Source of the DNA: Streptomyces sp. GESEQ-4
Lineage (GTDB): Bacteria > Actinomycetota > Actinomycetes > Streptomycetales > Streptomycetaceae
Assembly: GCF_017948455.1 (NCBI RefSeq)
Contig: NZ_JAFFSU010000006.1
Coordinates: 124,001-188,000 of the forward strand
Length of the DNA stretch: 64,000 nucleotides
Direction: 5' to 3'
Part shown: piece after piece, positions 33,134 to 42,263 of the stretch
How positions within the stretch are numbered: position 1 is the stretch's first letter
How the letters are laid out: every line of letters begins with the position of its first letter
Notes under the pieces: generated by a model
The model's input: only the letters and a program-made list of their open reading frames with translations
What the model was told of the DNA's origin: nothing
Database searches by the model: none
Program-made: the position numbers and the translations under genes

Positions 33134-34384
33134 TCACTGCCGTCCCGTGCGCCTCTGGTGCAACGACCGCGCCGACGCGTCCGTGAGCGACGCGATCTGG
33201 TCGACGATCACGCGTTTACGGGCGCGGTCGTCGGACGCCCGGTCGAACAGCGCGCGGAACTGGGGGTCGAGTCCGTCGGGCGCGCGGGTGGTGAGCGCGT
33301 CGGCGAGTTCCGCGACGACGATGCGCTGGTCGGCGCGGAGACGTTCCTGTTCGGCGCGCTGCATGACGTACCGGTCGGCGACGGCCTTCAGGACGGCGCA
33401 TTCGAGGCGGACCTCGCGCGGTACGACGAGTTCGGCGTCGTATCTCGTCAGGCGGCCGGTGCCGTACGCCGCGCGCGTGGCGGCCTCCGCGCCCAGGCAG
33501 AAGCGGCCGATGAGCTGGCTGGTGGCATCCTTGAGGCGGGCCTGGGCCACGGCCGTGCCGTCGTAGCCGTGCGGCCACCAGTCCTCGTCCAGGAGACGGT
33601 CGAGGGCCTCGGCGAGTTCGGCGGGGTCGGTGTCCGGGGGGACGTAGCGGCCGATGGCGACCGCGAAGACCGCCTGCCGTTCAGGTTCGGCGTGCAGACA
33701 GTTGGGGTCGATGTGGCCGGCGTGCAGGCCGTCCTCGACGTCGTGCACGGAGTAGGCCACGTCGTCGGACCAGTCCATGACCTGGGCCTCGAAGCAGGTG
33801 CGGGTGCCGGGGGCGTCCTTGCGGACCCACTCGAAGACCGGGCGGTCGTCGTCGTAGACGCCGAACTTCCGGGACTTGGGGTCGGTGGGGTGGGCGCCGC
33901 GGGGCCAGGGGTACTTGGTGGCCGCGTCGAGGGCGGCTCGGGTGAGGTTGAGGCCGACGGAGCCTTCGGGGGTGAACCGTTTGGGCTCGATGCGGGTGAG
34001 GAGCCTCAGGGACTGGGCGTTGCCCTCGAAGCCGCCGCAGTCTTCCGCGAACTCGTTGAGGGCCTGTTCGCCGTTGTGGCCGAACGGGGGGTGGCCGAGG
34101 TCGTGGGAGAGGCAGGCGGCTTCGACCAGGTCGGGGTCGCAGCCGAGGGCTGCGCCCAGTTCCCGGCCTACCTGGGCGCACTCCAGGGAGTGCGTGAGCC
34201 TGGTGCGGGGGCTGGCGTCCCAGACTGAGGAGCTGCCCGGCGTGACGACCTGGGTTTTTCCCGCGAGCCTTCTGAGCGCGGCGGAGTGCAGGATGCGGGC
34301 GCGGTCGCGCTGGAAGGCGGTTCGGCCGGGGCGTTTGTCCGGTTCGAGGGCCCAGCGTTCGGTTGACTGCAGGTCGTACGGCAT
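33134..34384 (-). CDS. dgt: dGTPase / deoxynucleoside triphosphate triphosphohydrolase
   Basis: 416 residues of the Dgt-type HD family. Conserved blocks: [41 protein letters not shown] (first metal His), [19 protein letters not shown] (HD pair) and [17 protein letters not shown] with the last metal ligand. It hydrolyses dNTPs to the nucleoside and tripolyphosphate, controlling dNTP pools, and commonly lies near dnaG in actinobacteria, as here. ATG at 34384; TACTGT lies 6 bases upstream, so a leaderless transcript is possible. Confidence 0.96.
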   Translation of the reverse strand: MPYDLQSTERWALEPDKRPGRTAFQRDRARILHSAALRRLAGKTQVVTPGSSSVWDASPRTRLTHSLECAQVGRELGAALGCDPDLVEAACLSHDLGHPPFGHNGEQALNEFAEDCGGFEGNAQSLRLLTRIEPKRFTPEGSVGLNLTRAALDAATKYPWPRGAHPTDPKSRKFGVYDDDRPVFEWVRKDAPGTRTCFEAQVMDWSDDVAYSVHDVEDGLHAGHIDPNCLHAEPERQAVFAVAIGRYVPPDTDPAELAEALDRLLDEDWWPHGYDGTAVAQARLKDATSQLIGRFCLGAEAATRAAYGTGRLTRYDAELVVPREVRLECAVLKAVADRYVMQRAEQERLRADQRIVVAELADALTTRAPDGLDPQFRALFDRASDDRARKRVIVDQIASLTDASARSLHQRRTGRQ

Positions 34385-34445
34385 GACTCGACAGTAATCG
34401 CCGGTGGTGGCGAACGGTGTGCGCCTTTGCGTCTGCCGAGTCCGG

Positions 34446-35357
34446 TTAGCTGGCGAGTGCGGGTTGTGGGTGGCTGGTCGCGCAGTTCCCCGCGCCCCTG
34501 ACGTACGTCCGCTCGTCCTGCGTTTTCAGTGACTCGTCGTAGCGGTGCAGGACCAAGCGGGCCATCGCCGGGTGAGTGCCCAGGGGGGCCGACGCTATCC
34601 AGGGGGCCGCCTCCGCGCACTGGGTCGCGAAGTAGCCGGGGGCCGTGAAATAGCTCGCTACGGCCACCCTGCGGCAGCCTCGGGCCGTAAGCGCCTGTAC
34701 GGCTTCCTCGACCGTGGGCTTCGCTGCCGACGCGTACGCGGGGATCACCGGTACGCCCAGGCGGTCGGCCAGCAACTGGGCCGTGCGGCCTGTGTCTGTT
34801 GCCGCGTCTGGGTCGCGGGAGCCTGCGGCGGCCAGGACGACTCCGGTCTTTTCCGTGCCCTTGCGCCGCCAGCCCGCCTCGGTCAGGCGGTCGTGGAGGG
34901 CGTCCACGAGGAGGGGGTGGGGTCCGAGGGCGGGGGCGACGCGGGTGCGGGCCGGGGCCGCGGCGGCCATGTCGGGGATGTCGCGCTTGACGTGGTAGCC
35001 GCGGCTGAGGAGGAGCGGTACGAGGACGGCTTCGGAGGTGCCGAGGGCGGCGAGGGTGTCCGGGAGCAGGGGCTCGTTCAGCTCGATGTGGCCGAGTCGG
35101 ACGGGCAGGCCGGGGCGCAGTTCGCGGACGCGGTCGACGAGGGCGGTGACCGTGCGCAGGGTGCGCGGGTCGCGGCTGCCGTGGGCCACGAGGACCAGGG
35201 CGGGCGGCTCCGGGCGTCGCCTGCCGTCGCGGGAGACGAGGCTGAGCTGGTCGGCGAGCTGGCTGGTGATCCGGTTCATGATGTGCGCCGTACTGTCGAG
35301 GTGGGCCCCGTGCGGGAGGGTCGCGGACTCGTCGTGGAGGTTTTTCGACGCCGTCAT
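34446..35357 (-). CDS. CbiX-like sirohydrochlorin chelatase with repeat-derived C-terminus
   Basis: 303 residues with two CbiX half-domains. The first has the metal histidine in [14 protein letters not shown] and [13 protein letters not shown]; in the second the matching position is Ala ([14 protein letters not shown]), so only one half keeps the motif. It probably inserts iron into sirohydrochlorin to make siroheme, which NirB-type nitrite reductase in this window needs. The last ~18 residues ([18 protein letters not shown]) are encoded by copy D of the dispersed repeat, so the original stop was probably lost by repeat insertion. Confidence 0.87.
   Translation of the reverse strand: MTASKNLHDESATLPHGAHLDSTAHIMNRITSQLADQLSLVSRDGRRRPEPPALVLVAHGSRDPRTLRTVTALVDRVRELRPGLPVRLGHIELNEPLLPDTLAALGTSEAVLVPLLLSRGYHVKRDIPDMAAAAPARTRVAPALGPHPLLVDALHDRLTEAGWRRKGTEKTGVVLAAAGSRDPDAATDTGRTAQLLADRLGVPVIPAYASAAKPTVEEAVQALTARGCRRVAVASYFTAPGYFATQCAEAAPWIASAPLGTHPAMARLVLHRYDESLKTQDERTYVRGAGNCATSHPQPALAS
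34457..34500 (-). repeat. Dispersed repeat, copy D, inside the 3' end of the CbiX-like gene
   Basis: On the minus strand AGGGGCGCGGGGAACTGCGC then GACCAGCCAC, followed by CCACAACCCGCAC. It matches the core of copies A-C with a small insertion before CACAACC. Here it is translated in frame as [10 protein letters not shown]. Confidence 0.88.
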
Positions 35358-35565
35358 GAACCGATGGTGACGGCGGGAGGTTGCCGCCCCGTTGCATGGG
35401 CGTCACGGGTCTTTTCGCGGGGTTCACGGTGGGGGGCATGGGGTGTGTGAGGTGGCCTGACCTGCGGTTTCGGTGGGGTGAGTGAAGCTGGTCACATGGG
35501 CGGGACCGAACCGGAACGGCTGTACGGGACGTCTGTCACTGTCGAGAACCCACCAGGGAGGGACC

Positions 35566-36243
35566 GTGAAGGTGCGCAGACCCCGTCTGCCGCGTAGCCG
35601 TACCGGGCAGCGGTGGCTGGTGCAGGCCGTGATGCTCGGGTGTGTGCTGGCGCTGCTTCCGGCGACCTGGATGTACGTGGTGGCCGGCGACCGGCTGCGG
35701 ACCACGGCGGACGTGCCCCGCACCGAGGTCGCGGTCGTCTTCGGCGCGGGTCTGTGGGACGGCGAGCCGTCGCCGTATCTCGCGCACCGGCTCGACGCGG
35801 CGGCCGAGCTGTACCGCGAGGGCCGTATCGAGGTCGTCCTCGTCACTGGCGACAACAGCCGCGAGGACTATGACGAGCCCGACGCGATGCGCACCTATCT
35901 GACCCGGCGGGGCGTGCCGGACGCGCGCATCGTGAGCGACTACGCGGGGTTCGACACCTGGGACTCCTGTGTCCGCGCGAAGAAGATCTTCGGGGTGGAC
36001 GAGGCCGTGCTGATCAGCCAGGGCTTCCATATCCGGCGGGCGGTCGCGCTGTGCGAGGAGGCGGGGGTGTCGTCGTACGGCGTCGGGGTGGCCGACGTGC
36101 ACGACGCGACCTGGTACTACGGCGGCGTCCGGGAGCTGATCGCCGCCGGGAAGGCCGCCGTGGACGCCGTGTTCGAGCCGGACCCCCGGTTCCTCGGACC
36201 GCGGGAACCGGGGGTGGCTCGGGCGCTCGCTAGCGCCCGGTGA
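35566..36243 (+). CDS. DUF218/SanA-type membrane protein
   Basis: 225 residues. One N-terminal membrane helix (~17-40, LVQAVMLGCVLALLPATWMYVV) after a basic start, then a DUF218 (SanA/YdcF) domain: VAVVFGAGLWDGEPSPYLAHRLDAAAELYREGRIEVVLVTGDNS, the conserved EPDAMRTYLTRRGVP, and VLISQGFHIRRAVALCEEAG. GTG at 35566 has GGGAGGGA just upstream. SanA is linked to envelope barrier function in E. coli, and in Streptomyces to vancomycin resistance-related VanX/SanA fold proteins; the role here is open. Its 3' end overlaps the convergent hydratase gene by 14 bases. Confidence 0.88.
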   Translation: MKVRRPRLPRSRTGQRWLVQAVMLGCVLALLPATWMYVVAGDRLRTTADVPRTEVAVVFGAGLWDGEPSPYLAHRLDAAAELYREGRIEVVLVTGDNSREDYDEPDAMRTYLTRRGVPDARIVSDYAGFDTWDSCVRAKKIFGVDEAVLISQGFHIRRAVALCEEAGVSSYGVGVADVHDATWYYGGVRELIAAGKAAVDAVFEPDPRFLGPREPGVARALASAR

Positions 36244-36997
36244 AGTGCGGGGCGCGTTTCTCCAGGAACGCGCTCATGCCCTCCTTCTGGTCGGCCGTCG
36301 CGAACAAGGCGTGGAACACCCGGCGTTCGAAGCGGATGCCGTCGCGCAGGCCGGTTTCCAGGGCCTGGTTCACGCATTCACGGGCCGCGGTGACCGCCGC
36401 GCGGCCGTACGAGGCGATGGTCGCCGCCGCTTCGAGGGCCTCCGGCAGGACCTGGTCGTCGGATACGACGCGGGAGACGAGACCGCAGCGTCCAGCCTCC
36501 CGTGCGTCCATGGTGCGACCGGTGAGGATCAGGTCCATCGCCGTGGCCTTGCCGACCAGCCGGGTCAGCCGCTGGGTGCCGCCGATGCCCGGGATCACCC
36601 CGAGCTTGATCTCCGGCTGGCCGAACACCGCCGACTCGCCCGCGATGACGAGGTCGCACATCATCGCCAGCTCACAACCACCGCCCAGGGCATGCCCGTT
36701 GACGGCGGCGATCTTCGGCGTACGGAGGTCGGCGAACTCCTCCCACGCCGCGAAGTAGTCCTCCGCCGCCATCTCCGCGGCCGACTTCCCCGCCATCTCC
36801 TTGATGTCGGCGCCGGCGGCGAACACACTCTCCGAGCCGGTGACGACGAAGCAGCCGACCTCGGGGTCCGCGTCCAAGGGGCGCAGGGTGTCGAGGAGTT
36901 CGGTCAGCAGCTCGGTGTTCAGTGCGTTGAGCACGCGCGGCCGGTGCAGTCGGACCGTCACCACCCGGCCGTGCTGTTCGACTTTCAGGTTTCTCAT
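36230..36997 (-). CDS. Enoyl-CoA hydratase/isomerase (crotonase family)
   Basis: 255 residues. Crotonase fold with oxyanion-hole segments FAAGADIKEM and VNGHALGGGCELAMMCDLVIAGE; both catalytic glutamates are in place (ALGGGCELA and the FGQPEIKLGVIPGIGG block). It should hydrate trans-2-enoyl-CoA. It is the last of three same-strand genes with the TmpA-like and AMP-binding genes (18-base gap to the former), so a role on the acyl substrate of that pathway is possible. Otherwise it could be general beta-oxidation. Confidence 0.92.
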   Translation of the reverse strand: MRNLKVEQHGRVVTVRLHRPRVLNALNTELLTELLDTLRPLDADPEVGCFVVTGSESVFAAGADIKEMAGKSAAEMAAEDYFAAWEEFADLRTPKIAAVNGHALGGGCELAMMCDLVIAGESAVFGQPEIKLGVIPGIGGTQRLTRLVGKATAMDLILTGRTMDAREAGRCGLVSRVVSDDQVLPEALEAAATIASYGRAAVTAARECVNQALETGLRDGIRFERRVFHALFATADQKEGMSAFLEKRAPHFTGR

Positions 36998-37015
36998 ACG
37001 GAATCCCTTCGAGGG

Positions 37016-38284
37016 TTACGAGTCCCAGATCGCGCCGTACGCCGGAATCCCGCGCCGCTCCAGCCCGTGGACGACCTGCCAGGTGAGCTTCTTGTTGGAG
37101 ATGCAGATCACCGCCTCGGCGCCGAAGTCGCGGTACGCGGCGTACGCGAGGCGCACCATGTCGGGCTTGCCGTGCCGGGAGGTGTCCCAGATGACGGCCT
37201 CGGGCTGGACGGCGAGGATCTCGTCGGCGAGGGCGTCGCCGTAGGTCGTGCGGGGGTCGCGGGTCGCCCAGACCAGGCGGGAGGGGACCTCGGCGGCGAG
37301 GAGATGGGGCAGGCAGGGGCCGATGCCGCTGCCGGTCGCGACGTAGATCACCTTCTTGAACAGGACCTCGATGTTGGCGACGCCGGCCGTGGTGATGCCC
37401 TTCACCCACACCTTGGGCGGCAGGTCGTCGATGAACGAGCCCGTCCAGTCGCCGGCCCGCGAGATGGTGAGCCGGAAGCCGGGCTCGCCGGGGGCCGGGA
37501 CGTTGGCGAAGGAGTGCCATTCCCGTAGCGGGCTGCGGCTGATCGCGGTCGAGGAGCCCGCGAAGGGGGTCTCGCCGTGGTCGAAGCGGGCCAGTACGAC
37601 GTGGCGCGAGGGGCGTTCGAGACGGACGGCGACCTTGCGGAGCCGTAGCCAGGGCAGGGCGACGCTGAAGGTGACGACCGTGAGGACGGTGACGGGTATC
37701 GGCCCCGGCGTCGACATGAGCGTGTGCGTCCAGAAGAGGGCCAGGGCCGTCCAGCCGCCGAAGCGGTGGATCTTCTCGAAGTGGTCGTGATGGCGGGAGC
37801 GGAAGGGCGGCAGGGCGGTGGCGACGATGACGGTGAGGAGGGCGATCAGGGTCCAGCTCACGGTCCTGAGCGCCGTACTGGCCGGCCCCTGGGTCGTGCT
37901 GATCGTGAGCGCCAGGAACCAGCCGGTCCCCGCCAGCGCCCCGCCCGCGTGCAGTCCGCCGAAGTGGTACACCTTCCCCAGCGTCCAGCGGATCTTCAGG
38001 GGCCAGTGCGTCGGCGCCCAGGTCGCCAGCCGGAAGAAGAGGTTGATGACGTACTGCTGTCGTACGACGACGGCGAGCGCGAGGTTGGCGAGGGCCGCGT
38101 GGCCGAAAGTCTCGGTCGACAGGGGCCAACGGGCGTACAGGAAGACGAGGTTGGCCAGGATCACCAGGGCCGCGAGCCTGTTGTAGTGCATCAGGCGTGG
38201 GTGCTTGAGCAGGCGGCGAGGGCCCGACAGAAGCGGGGGCAGCTCGGTGGTGTCCTGCCGTGTCCGCGGAGGTGAGGTGGTCAT
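37016..38284 (-). CDS. TmpA-like integral membrane flavoprotein (ferric-reductase-like)
   Basis: 422 residues. The N-terminal ~215 residues hold about six membrane helices with histidines suited to heme ligation (KVYHFGGLHAGG, EKIHRFGGW, LFWTHTLMS). The C-terminal half is a ferredoxin-NADP reductase-like FAD/NAD domain: GFRLTISRAGDWTGSF, IYVATGSGIGPCLPHLL and VICISNKKLTWQVVHGLERRGIPAYGAI. It resembles fungal TmpA and the C-terminal part of the fungal fused protein TmpL. Its ATG overlaps the stop of the AMP-binding gene (4 bases, ATGA), so the two are co-translated. Possibly transfers electrons across the membrane and affects redox state; substrate unknown. Confidence 0.8.
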   Translation of the reverse strand: MTTSPPRTRQDTTELPPLLSGPRRLLKHPRLMHYNRLAALVILANLVFLYARWPLSTETFGHAALANLALAVVVRQQYVINLFFRLATWAPTHWPLKIRWTLGKVYHFGGLHAGGALAGTGWFLALTISTTQGPASTALRTVSWTLIALLTVIVATALPPFRSRHHDHFEKIHRFGGWTALALFWTHTLMSTPGPIPVTVLTVVTFSVALPWLRLRKVAVRLERPSRHVVLARFDHGETPFAGSSTAISRSPLREWHSFANVPAPGEPGFRLTISRAGDWTGSFIDDLPPKVWVKGITTAGVANIEVLFKKVIYVATGSGIGPCLPHLLAAEVPSRLVWATRDPRTTYGDALADEILAVQPEAVIWDTSRHGKPDMVRLAYAAYRDFGAEAVICISNKKLTWQVVHGLERRGIPAYGAIWDS

Positions 38285-39795
38285 CGGGCCACCGCCATCC
38301 GCTCTTCGGCCATCCGCAGCAGCGCCGTTTTGTCGATCTTGCCGCGGTCGGTCTCCGGGAGGACGGGCAGGGGCAGGACCTCGTCGGGCACGCAGTAGTA
38401 CGGCAGGGCGTCGGCGACGGCGCCGCGGGCGGTGCCCGGGTCGACGTCGGCGGGGCAGACGAAGGAGACCAGCGTGCGGGCGTCCCGCTTCAGGGTCACC
38501 GCGCGCCGGCAGCCCGGCACCGACTCCAGCACCGAGGACACCGAGTCGAGCTCGACGCGGAAGCCGCGCACCTTGACCTGGTCGTCGGTGCGGCCGAGGT
38601 GTTCCAGTTCGCCGTCCGAGGTCCAGCGGCCGAGGTCGCGGGTGCGGAACATACGGCGGCCACCGCCGAGGAAGGGGTCGGGGGCGTATCTCTCGGCGTT
38701 GAGCCGGTCGTCGCCGAGGTATCCCGCCGAGACGCAGTCACCGCCCGCCCACATCTCGCCGATCTCGCCGATGGGCAGCGGGCGGCGGGCGGCGTCGAGG
38801 ACGTAGACCGTGTTGTTGGGGGTGGGCCGGCCGATGGTGAGGAGCGGGTCGGCCGGGTCGTGGCGGCGCATCGTGTTGACGATGGTCGTCTCGGTGGGGC
38901 CGCAGCAGTTGTGGAAGGCGGCGCGGGCGGCCCAGGCGTCGGCGAGCGGACGGGGGCAGGGTTCGCCCGCCACCGCGACCGTGCGGACGCGCGGGCAGGC
39001 TGCCGGGTCGATGCCGGACAGGACGGTCGGCGTGGCGATCAGGACGTCGGCCGTACGGGCCGCCGCCGCGATGTCCTTGCCGCGGATCGCGAGGGTGCCT
39101 CCGTGGGCGAGGCAGCCGAGGATCTCCCAGGCGGCCATGTCGAAGGCGATGTTGAGGAGCTGGGCGACCCGGTCGCCGGGACGGATGCCCAGGTCACCGG
39201 GGGCGGTGAGGAGGATGTTGGCGACGTTGCGGTGGGTGACCTTCACGCCGTTGGGTCGGCCGGTGGTGCCGGAGGTGAACAGGACGTAGCAGCCGTCGTC
39301 GGGGCTGATGTGCGGGCGGGGGGCGATCGCAGGGGGCAGCGGGCTGTCCAGGGCGATCACGCGCGGGCCCCGCGGAATACGGGCCGCGTGTTCCGCGACG
39401 GTGAGGATGACGCGGGTGCGGGCGGTGCGGACGACGTGGGCGAGCTGGACGGGGGGCGCGAGAGCGATGTCCTGGGGGACGTAGGCGGCGCCCGCCTTCA
39501 GGATGCCGAGCAGTCCGACGAGCATCGGGAGCGAGCGGCGTACGAAGAGGCCGACGTGGTCGCCGGGCCGTACGCCCTCGCGGACCAGACGGGCGGCGAG
39601 CGCGTCGGCCTGGCGGTCCAGCTCGCCGTAGGTGATCAGCGCGCCCTGGTGTTCGGCGGCGACGGCGTGCGGGGTGGCCGCGGCGTGCCGTTCGACGGCG
39701 CGGTGGACGAGGGGGTCCGGGACGGGAACCGTGGGACCGCGACCGTATTGCCGGAAAAGGTGCTGGTCACGAGGGGTCAAATGGCGCAGGGGCAT
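38281..39795 (-). CDS. AMP-binding (adenylation-domain) enzyme, TmpL-N-like
   Basis: 504 residues. An NRPS-type adenylation domain: LTYGEL-like ALITYGELDRQ, P-loop YVLFTSGTTGRPNGVKVTHRN, A5 FHNCCGPTETTI, A7 YRTRD-like MFRTRDLGRWTSDGELEHLGR and A8 QVKVRGFRVELDSVSSVLE, ending with the A10 lysine (TDRGKIDKTALL). There is no carrier-protein or condensation domain. ATG at 39795 is chosen for AGGAGG 10 bases upstream; a longer frame exists but lacks homology. Together with the TmpA-like gene it reproduces, as two proteins, the layout of fungal TmpL. Substrate not predictable. Confidence 0.85.
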   Translation of the reverse strand: MPLRHLTPRDQHLFRQYGRGPTVPVPDPLVHRAVERHAAATPHAVAAEHQGALITYGELDRQADALAARLVREGVRPGDHVGLFVRRSLPMLVGLLGILKAGAAYVPQDIALAPPVQLAHVVRTARTRVILTVAEHAARIPRGPRVIALDSPLPPAIAPRPHISPDDGCYVLFTSGTTGRPNGVKVTHRNVANILLTAPGDLGIRPGDRVAQLLNIAFDMAAWEILGCLAHGGTLAIRGKDIAAAARTADVLIATPTVLSGIDPAACPRVRTVAVAGEPCPRPLADAWAARAAFHNCCGPTETTIVNTMRRHDPADPLLTIGRPTPNNTVYVLDAARRPLPIGEIGEMWAGGDCVSAGYLGDDRLNAERYAPDPFLGGGRRMFRTRDLGRWTSDGELEHLGRTDDQVKVRGFRVELDSVSSVLESVPGCRRAVTLKRDARTLVSFVCPADVDPGTARGAVADALPYYCVPDEVLPLPVLPETDRGKIDKTALLRMAEERMAVAR

Positions 39796-40148
39796 GACTC
39801 GGAGACCTCCTGGCTGTTTCGCTTGACGGGCTGTTTCGATGGCGGTTACTGCCTTGCCGGATCCGGGATGAGCGGCGGGCATGCCCGGTATGTCGAACGC
39901 CGTACGGAGTCGCGCGAAGGCCCGACTGTAGGGGCCTTTACTCCAACACTCAACAACCTGCGATCGGCCAACTACAGTACGGAACGAGCCACATGTGGCG
40001 CCTTTCACACCAAGGGCACCTTGCGCACCGTCCGGCGGCGTCTCAGAGGCGGGCTGCCGTGCGCCTCACGTCGGTCCGGTGGCGGCGGGGAGGTCGCCGT
40101 CCCGGCCGTGTAACAAAGAGCCGACCCGACCCGTAACAAGGACGAAGC
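39796..40148. other. 353-bp divergent intergenic region between the AMP-binding gene and nasA
   Basis: No gene is seen. It must carry the promoters of both flanking genes. The half near nasA contains GTAAC at 40110 and 40133; GTCCC (40099) and GTAAC (40110) are 11 bases apart, the spacing of a GlnR half-box, though the rest of the box is weak. The half near the AMP-binding gene contains a TGTAGGGGCC run and lower-GC stretches around 39950-40010, without a clear promoter. Confidence 0.5.
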
Positions 40149-42254
40149 ATGCTGAATGACATGCAGAACTCCGCGACGCCCACGCACTGCCCGTACTGCG
40201 CCCTGCAGTGCGGGATGAATCTGACGCCGGCCCCGGACGGGACCGTCGAGGTGACCGAGCGCGCGGACTTCCCGGTGAACCGGGGTGCGCTGTGCGGCAA
40301 GGGCCGTACGGCGCCGGCGGTGCTCTCGTCCCGGGTGCGTCTGACCTCCCCGTTGGTGCGCTCCGAGGGCAAGCTCGTGCCCGCCTCCTGGGACGAGGCA
40401 CTGGACCGGATCGCCGAGGGGCTGTCCCGCACGCGCACGGAGCATGGCCCGGACGCGTGCGGGGTCTTCGGCGGCGGCGGACTGACGAACGAGAAGGCGT
40501 ACACGCTCGGCAAGTTCGCGCGGGTGGTGCTGGGCACCTCCCAGATCGACTACAACGGGCGCTTCTGCATGTCCTCGGCGGCAGCCGCCGGGATGAAGGC
40601 GTTCGGCCTCGACCGCGGCCTCCCCTTCCCCCTGGAGGACATCCCGAAGACGGGCTGCGTGATCCTCGTCGGCTCGAACCTCGCGGAGACGATGCCGCCC
40701 GCGCTCCGCTTCTTCAGCGAGCTGCGCGAGAACGGCGGCACGCTGATCGTCATCGACCCGCGCCGCACGAAGACCGCCGAGCAGGCGGACCTGCATCTGG
40801 CGCCCCGCCCCGGCACCGACCTCGCGCTCGCCCTGGGCCTCCTCCACCTGGTCGTCGCCGAGGGCCGGGTGGACGAGGAGTACGTGCGTGAGCGCACGGT
40901 TGGCTGGGAGGAGGCGCGGGCTGCCGCGATGGCGCACTGGCCGGAGTACGTGGAGCGGATCACCGGCGTCGATGTGCCCCAACTCCGCGAGGCTGTACGG
41001 ATGTTCTGCGAGCCCGAGGCCGCGATGGTGCTGACCGCGCGCGGGCCCGAGCAGCAGTCCAAGGGCACCGACACGGTGGGCGCGTGGATCAACCTGTGCC
41101 TGGCGACCGGCCGTGCGGGCCGCCCGCTGTCCGGCTACGGCTGTCTGACCGGACAGGGCAACGGACAGGGCGGGCGCGAACACGGCCAGAAGGCCGACCA
41201 GTTGCCCGGCTACCGCAAGCTGACCGACCCGGCGGCGCGACAGCATGTGGCCGAGGTGTGGGGCGTGGACCCGGACTCGCTGCCGGGTCCGGGGCGCAGT
41301 GCGTACGAGCTGCTGGACGCGCTGGGCACGGATATTCGGGCGCTGCTGCTGATGGCCTCCAACCCGGTGGTGTCGGCGCCGCGCGCCGCGCACATCGAGG
41401 AGCGGATCAAGTCCCTTGATTTCCTTGCGGTTTGTGACGTTGTACTGTCCGAGACCGCAGCCCTCGCCGATGTCGTCCTCCCGGTCACCCAGTGGGCGGA
41501 GGAGACGGGCACGACCACCAACCTCGAGGGCAGGGTGTTGTTGCGCCGGCAGGCGATCACCCCGCCCGACGGCATCCGCAGCGACCTCGACGTCATGCAC
41601 GAACTGGCCGACCGGCTCGGGGTGGAGAAGGGTTTCCCGACCGACCCCGAGGAGGTCTTCGAGGAGCTGCGCCGGGCGAGCACGGGCGGCCCCGCGGACT
41701 ACTCCGGCATCACCTACCGCAGGCTGATCGAGGAGAACGGGGTGTTCTGGCCGTGCCCGACCCCGGCGGAAAGTTCTGACGCCGGTGACCATCCCGGCAC
41801 CCCCCGCCTCTTCCTCGACCGCTTCGCCACCGAGGACGGCCGCGCCCGCTTCGTCGCCGTCTCGCACCGGGCGATCGCGGAGGAGCCGGACGACGAGTAC
41901 CCGGTGCTCCTGACGACCGGCCGGGTCGTGGCCCAGTACCAGTCCGGCGCCCAGACGCGGCGCGTGGACGAGCTGAACGCCGCGGCGCCGGGGCCCTTCG
42001 TGGAACTGCATCCGCGGCTGGCCGAACGGCTCGGCGCCAACGAGGGCGACCCGTTGGCGGTCGTGTCCCGGCGGGGCAGGGCGGTGGCCCCCGCGCGCAT
42101 CACGACCACGATCCGCCCGGACACGGTCTTCATGCCCTTCCACTGGCCGGGCGAGGGCCGCGCCAACACGCTGACGAACCCGGCGCTGGACCCGACGTCG
42201 CGGATGCCGGAGTTCAAGGCGTGTGCGGTTCGTCTGGAGACGGTGAAGCCGTAG
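40149..42254 (+). CDS. nasA: Assimilatory nitrate reductase, catalytic subunit
   Basis: 701 residues, molybdopterin oxidoreductase family. The N-terminal [4Fe-4S] site is C14-x2-C17-x3-C21-x27-C49 (HCPYCALQCGM and ALCGKG). Mo-bisMGD domains follow with VFGGGGLTNEKAYTLGKFAR, ILVGSNLAETMP and the GYGCLTGQGNGQGGREHG block typical of Nas/Nap-type enzymes; the C-terminal MopB domain has LTTGRVVAQYQSGAQTRR. It lacks the extra C-terminal [2Fe-2S] domain found in some NasA proteins. It reduces nitrate to nitrite in the cytoplasm. Partner nirB lies about 20 kb downstream. Confidence 0.93.
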   Translation: MLNDMQNSATPTHCPYCALQCGMNLTPAPDGTVEVTERADFPVNRGALCGKGRTAPAVLSSRVRLTSPLVRSEGKLVPASWDEALDRIAEGLSRTRTEHGPDACGVFGGGGLTNEKAYTLGKFARVVLGTSQIDYNGRFCMSSAAAAGMKAFGLDRGLPFPLEDIPKTGCVILVGSNLAETMPPALRFFSELRENGGTLIVIDPRRTKTAEQADLHLAPRPGTDLALALGLLHLVVAEGRVDEEYVRERTVGWEEARAAAMAHWPEYVERITGVDVPQLREAVRMFCEPEAAMVLTARGPEQQSKGTDTVGAWINLCLATGRAGRPLSGYGCLTGQGNGQGGREHGQKADQLPGYRKLTDPAARQHVAEVWGVDPDSLPGPGRSAYELLDALGTDIRALLLMASNPVVSAPRAAHIEERIKSLDFLAVCDVVLSETAALADVVLPVTQWAEETGTTTNLEGRVLLRRQAITPPDGIRSDLDVMHELADRLGVEKGFPTDPEEVFEELRRASTGGPADYSGITYRRLIEENGVFWPCPTPAESSDAGDHPGTPRLFLDRFATEDGRARFVAVSHRAIAEEPDDEYPVLLTTGRVVAQYQSGAQTRRVDELNAAAPGPFVELHPRLAERLGANEGDPLAVVSRRGRAVAPARITTTIRPDTVFMPFHWPGEGRANTLTNPALDPTSRMPEFKACAVRLETVKP

Positions 42255-42263
42255 TAGCCCGGT

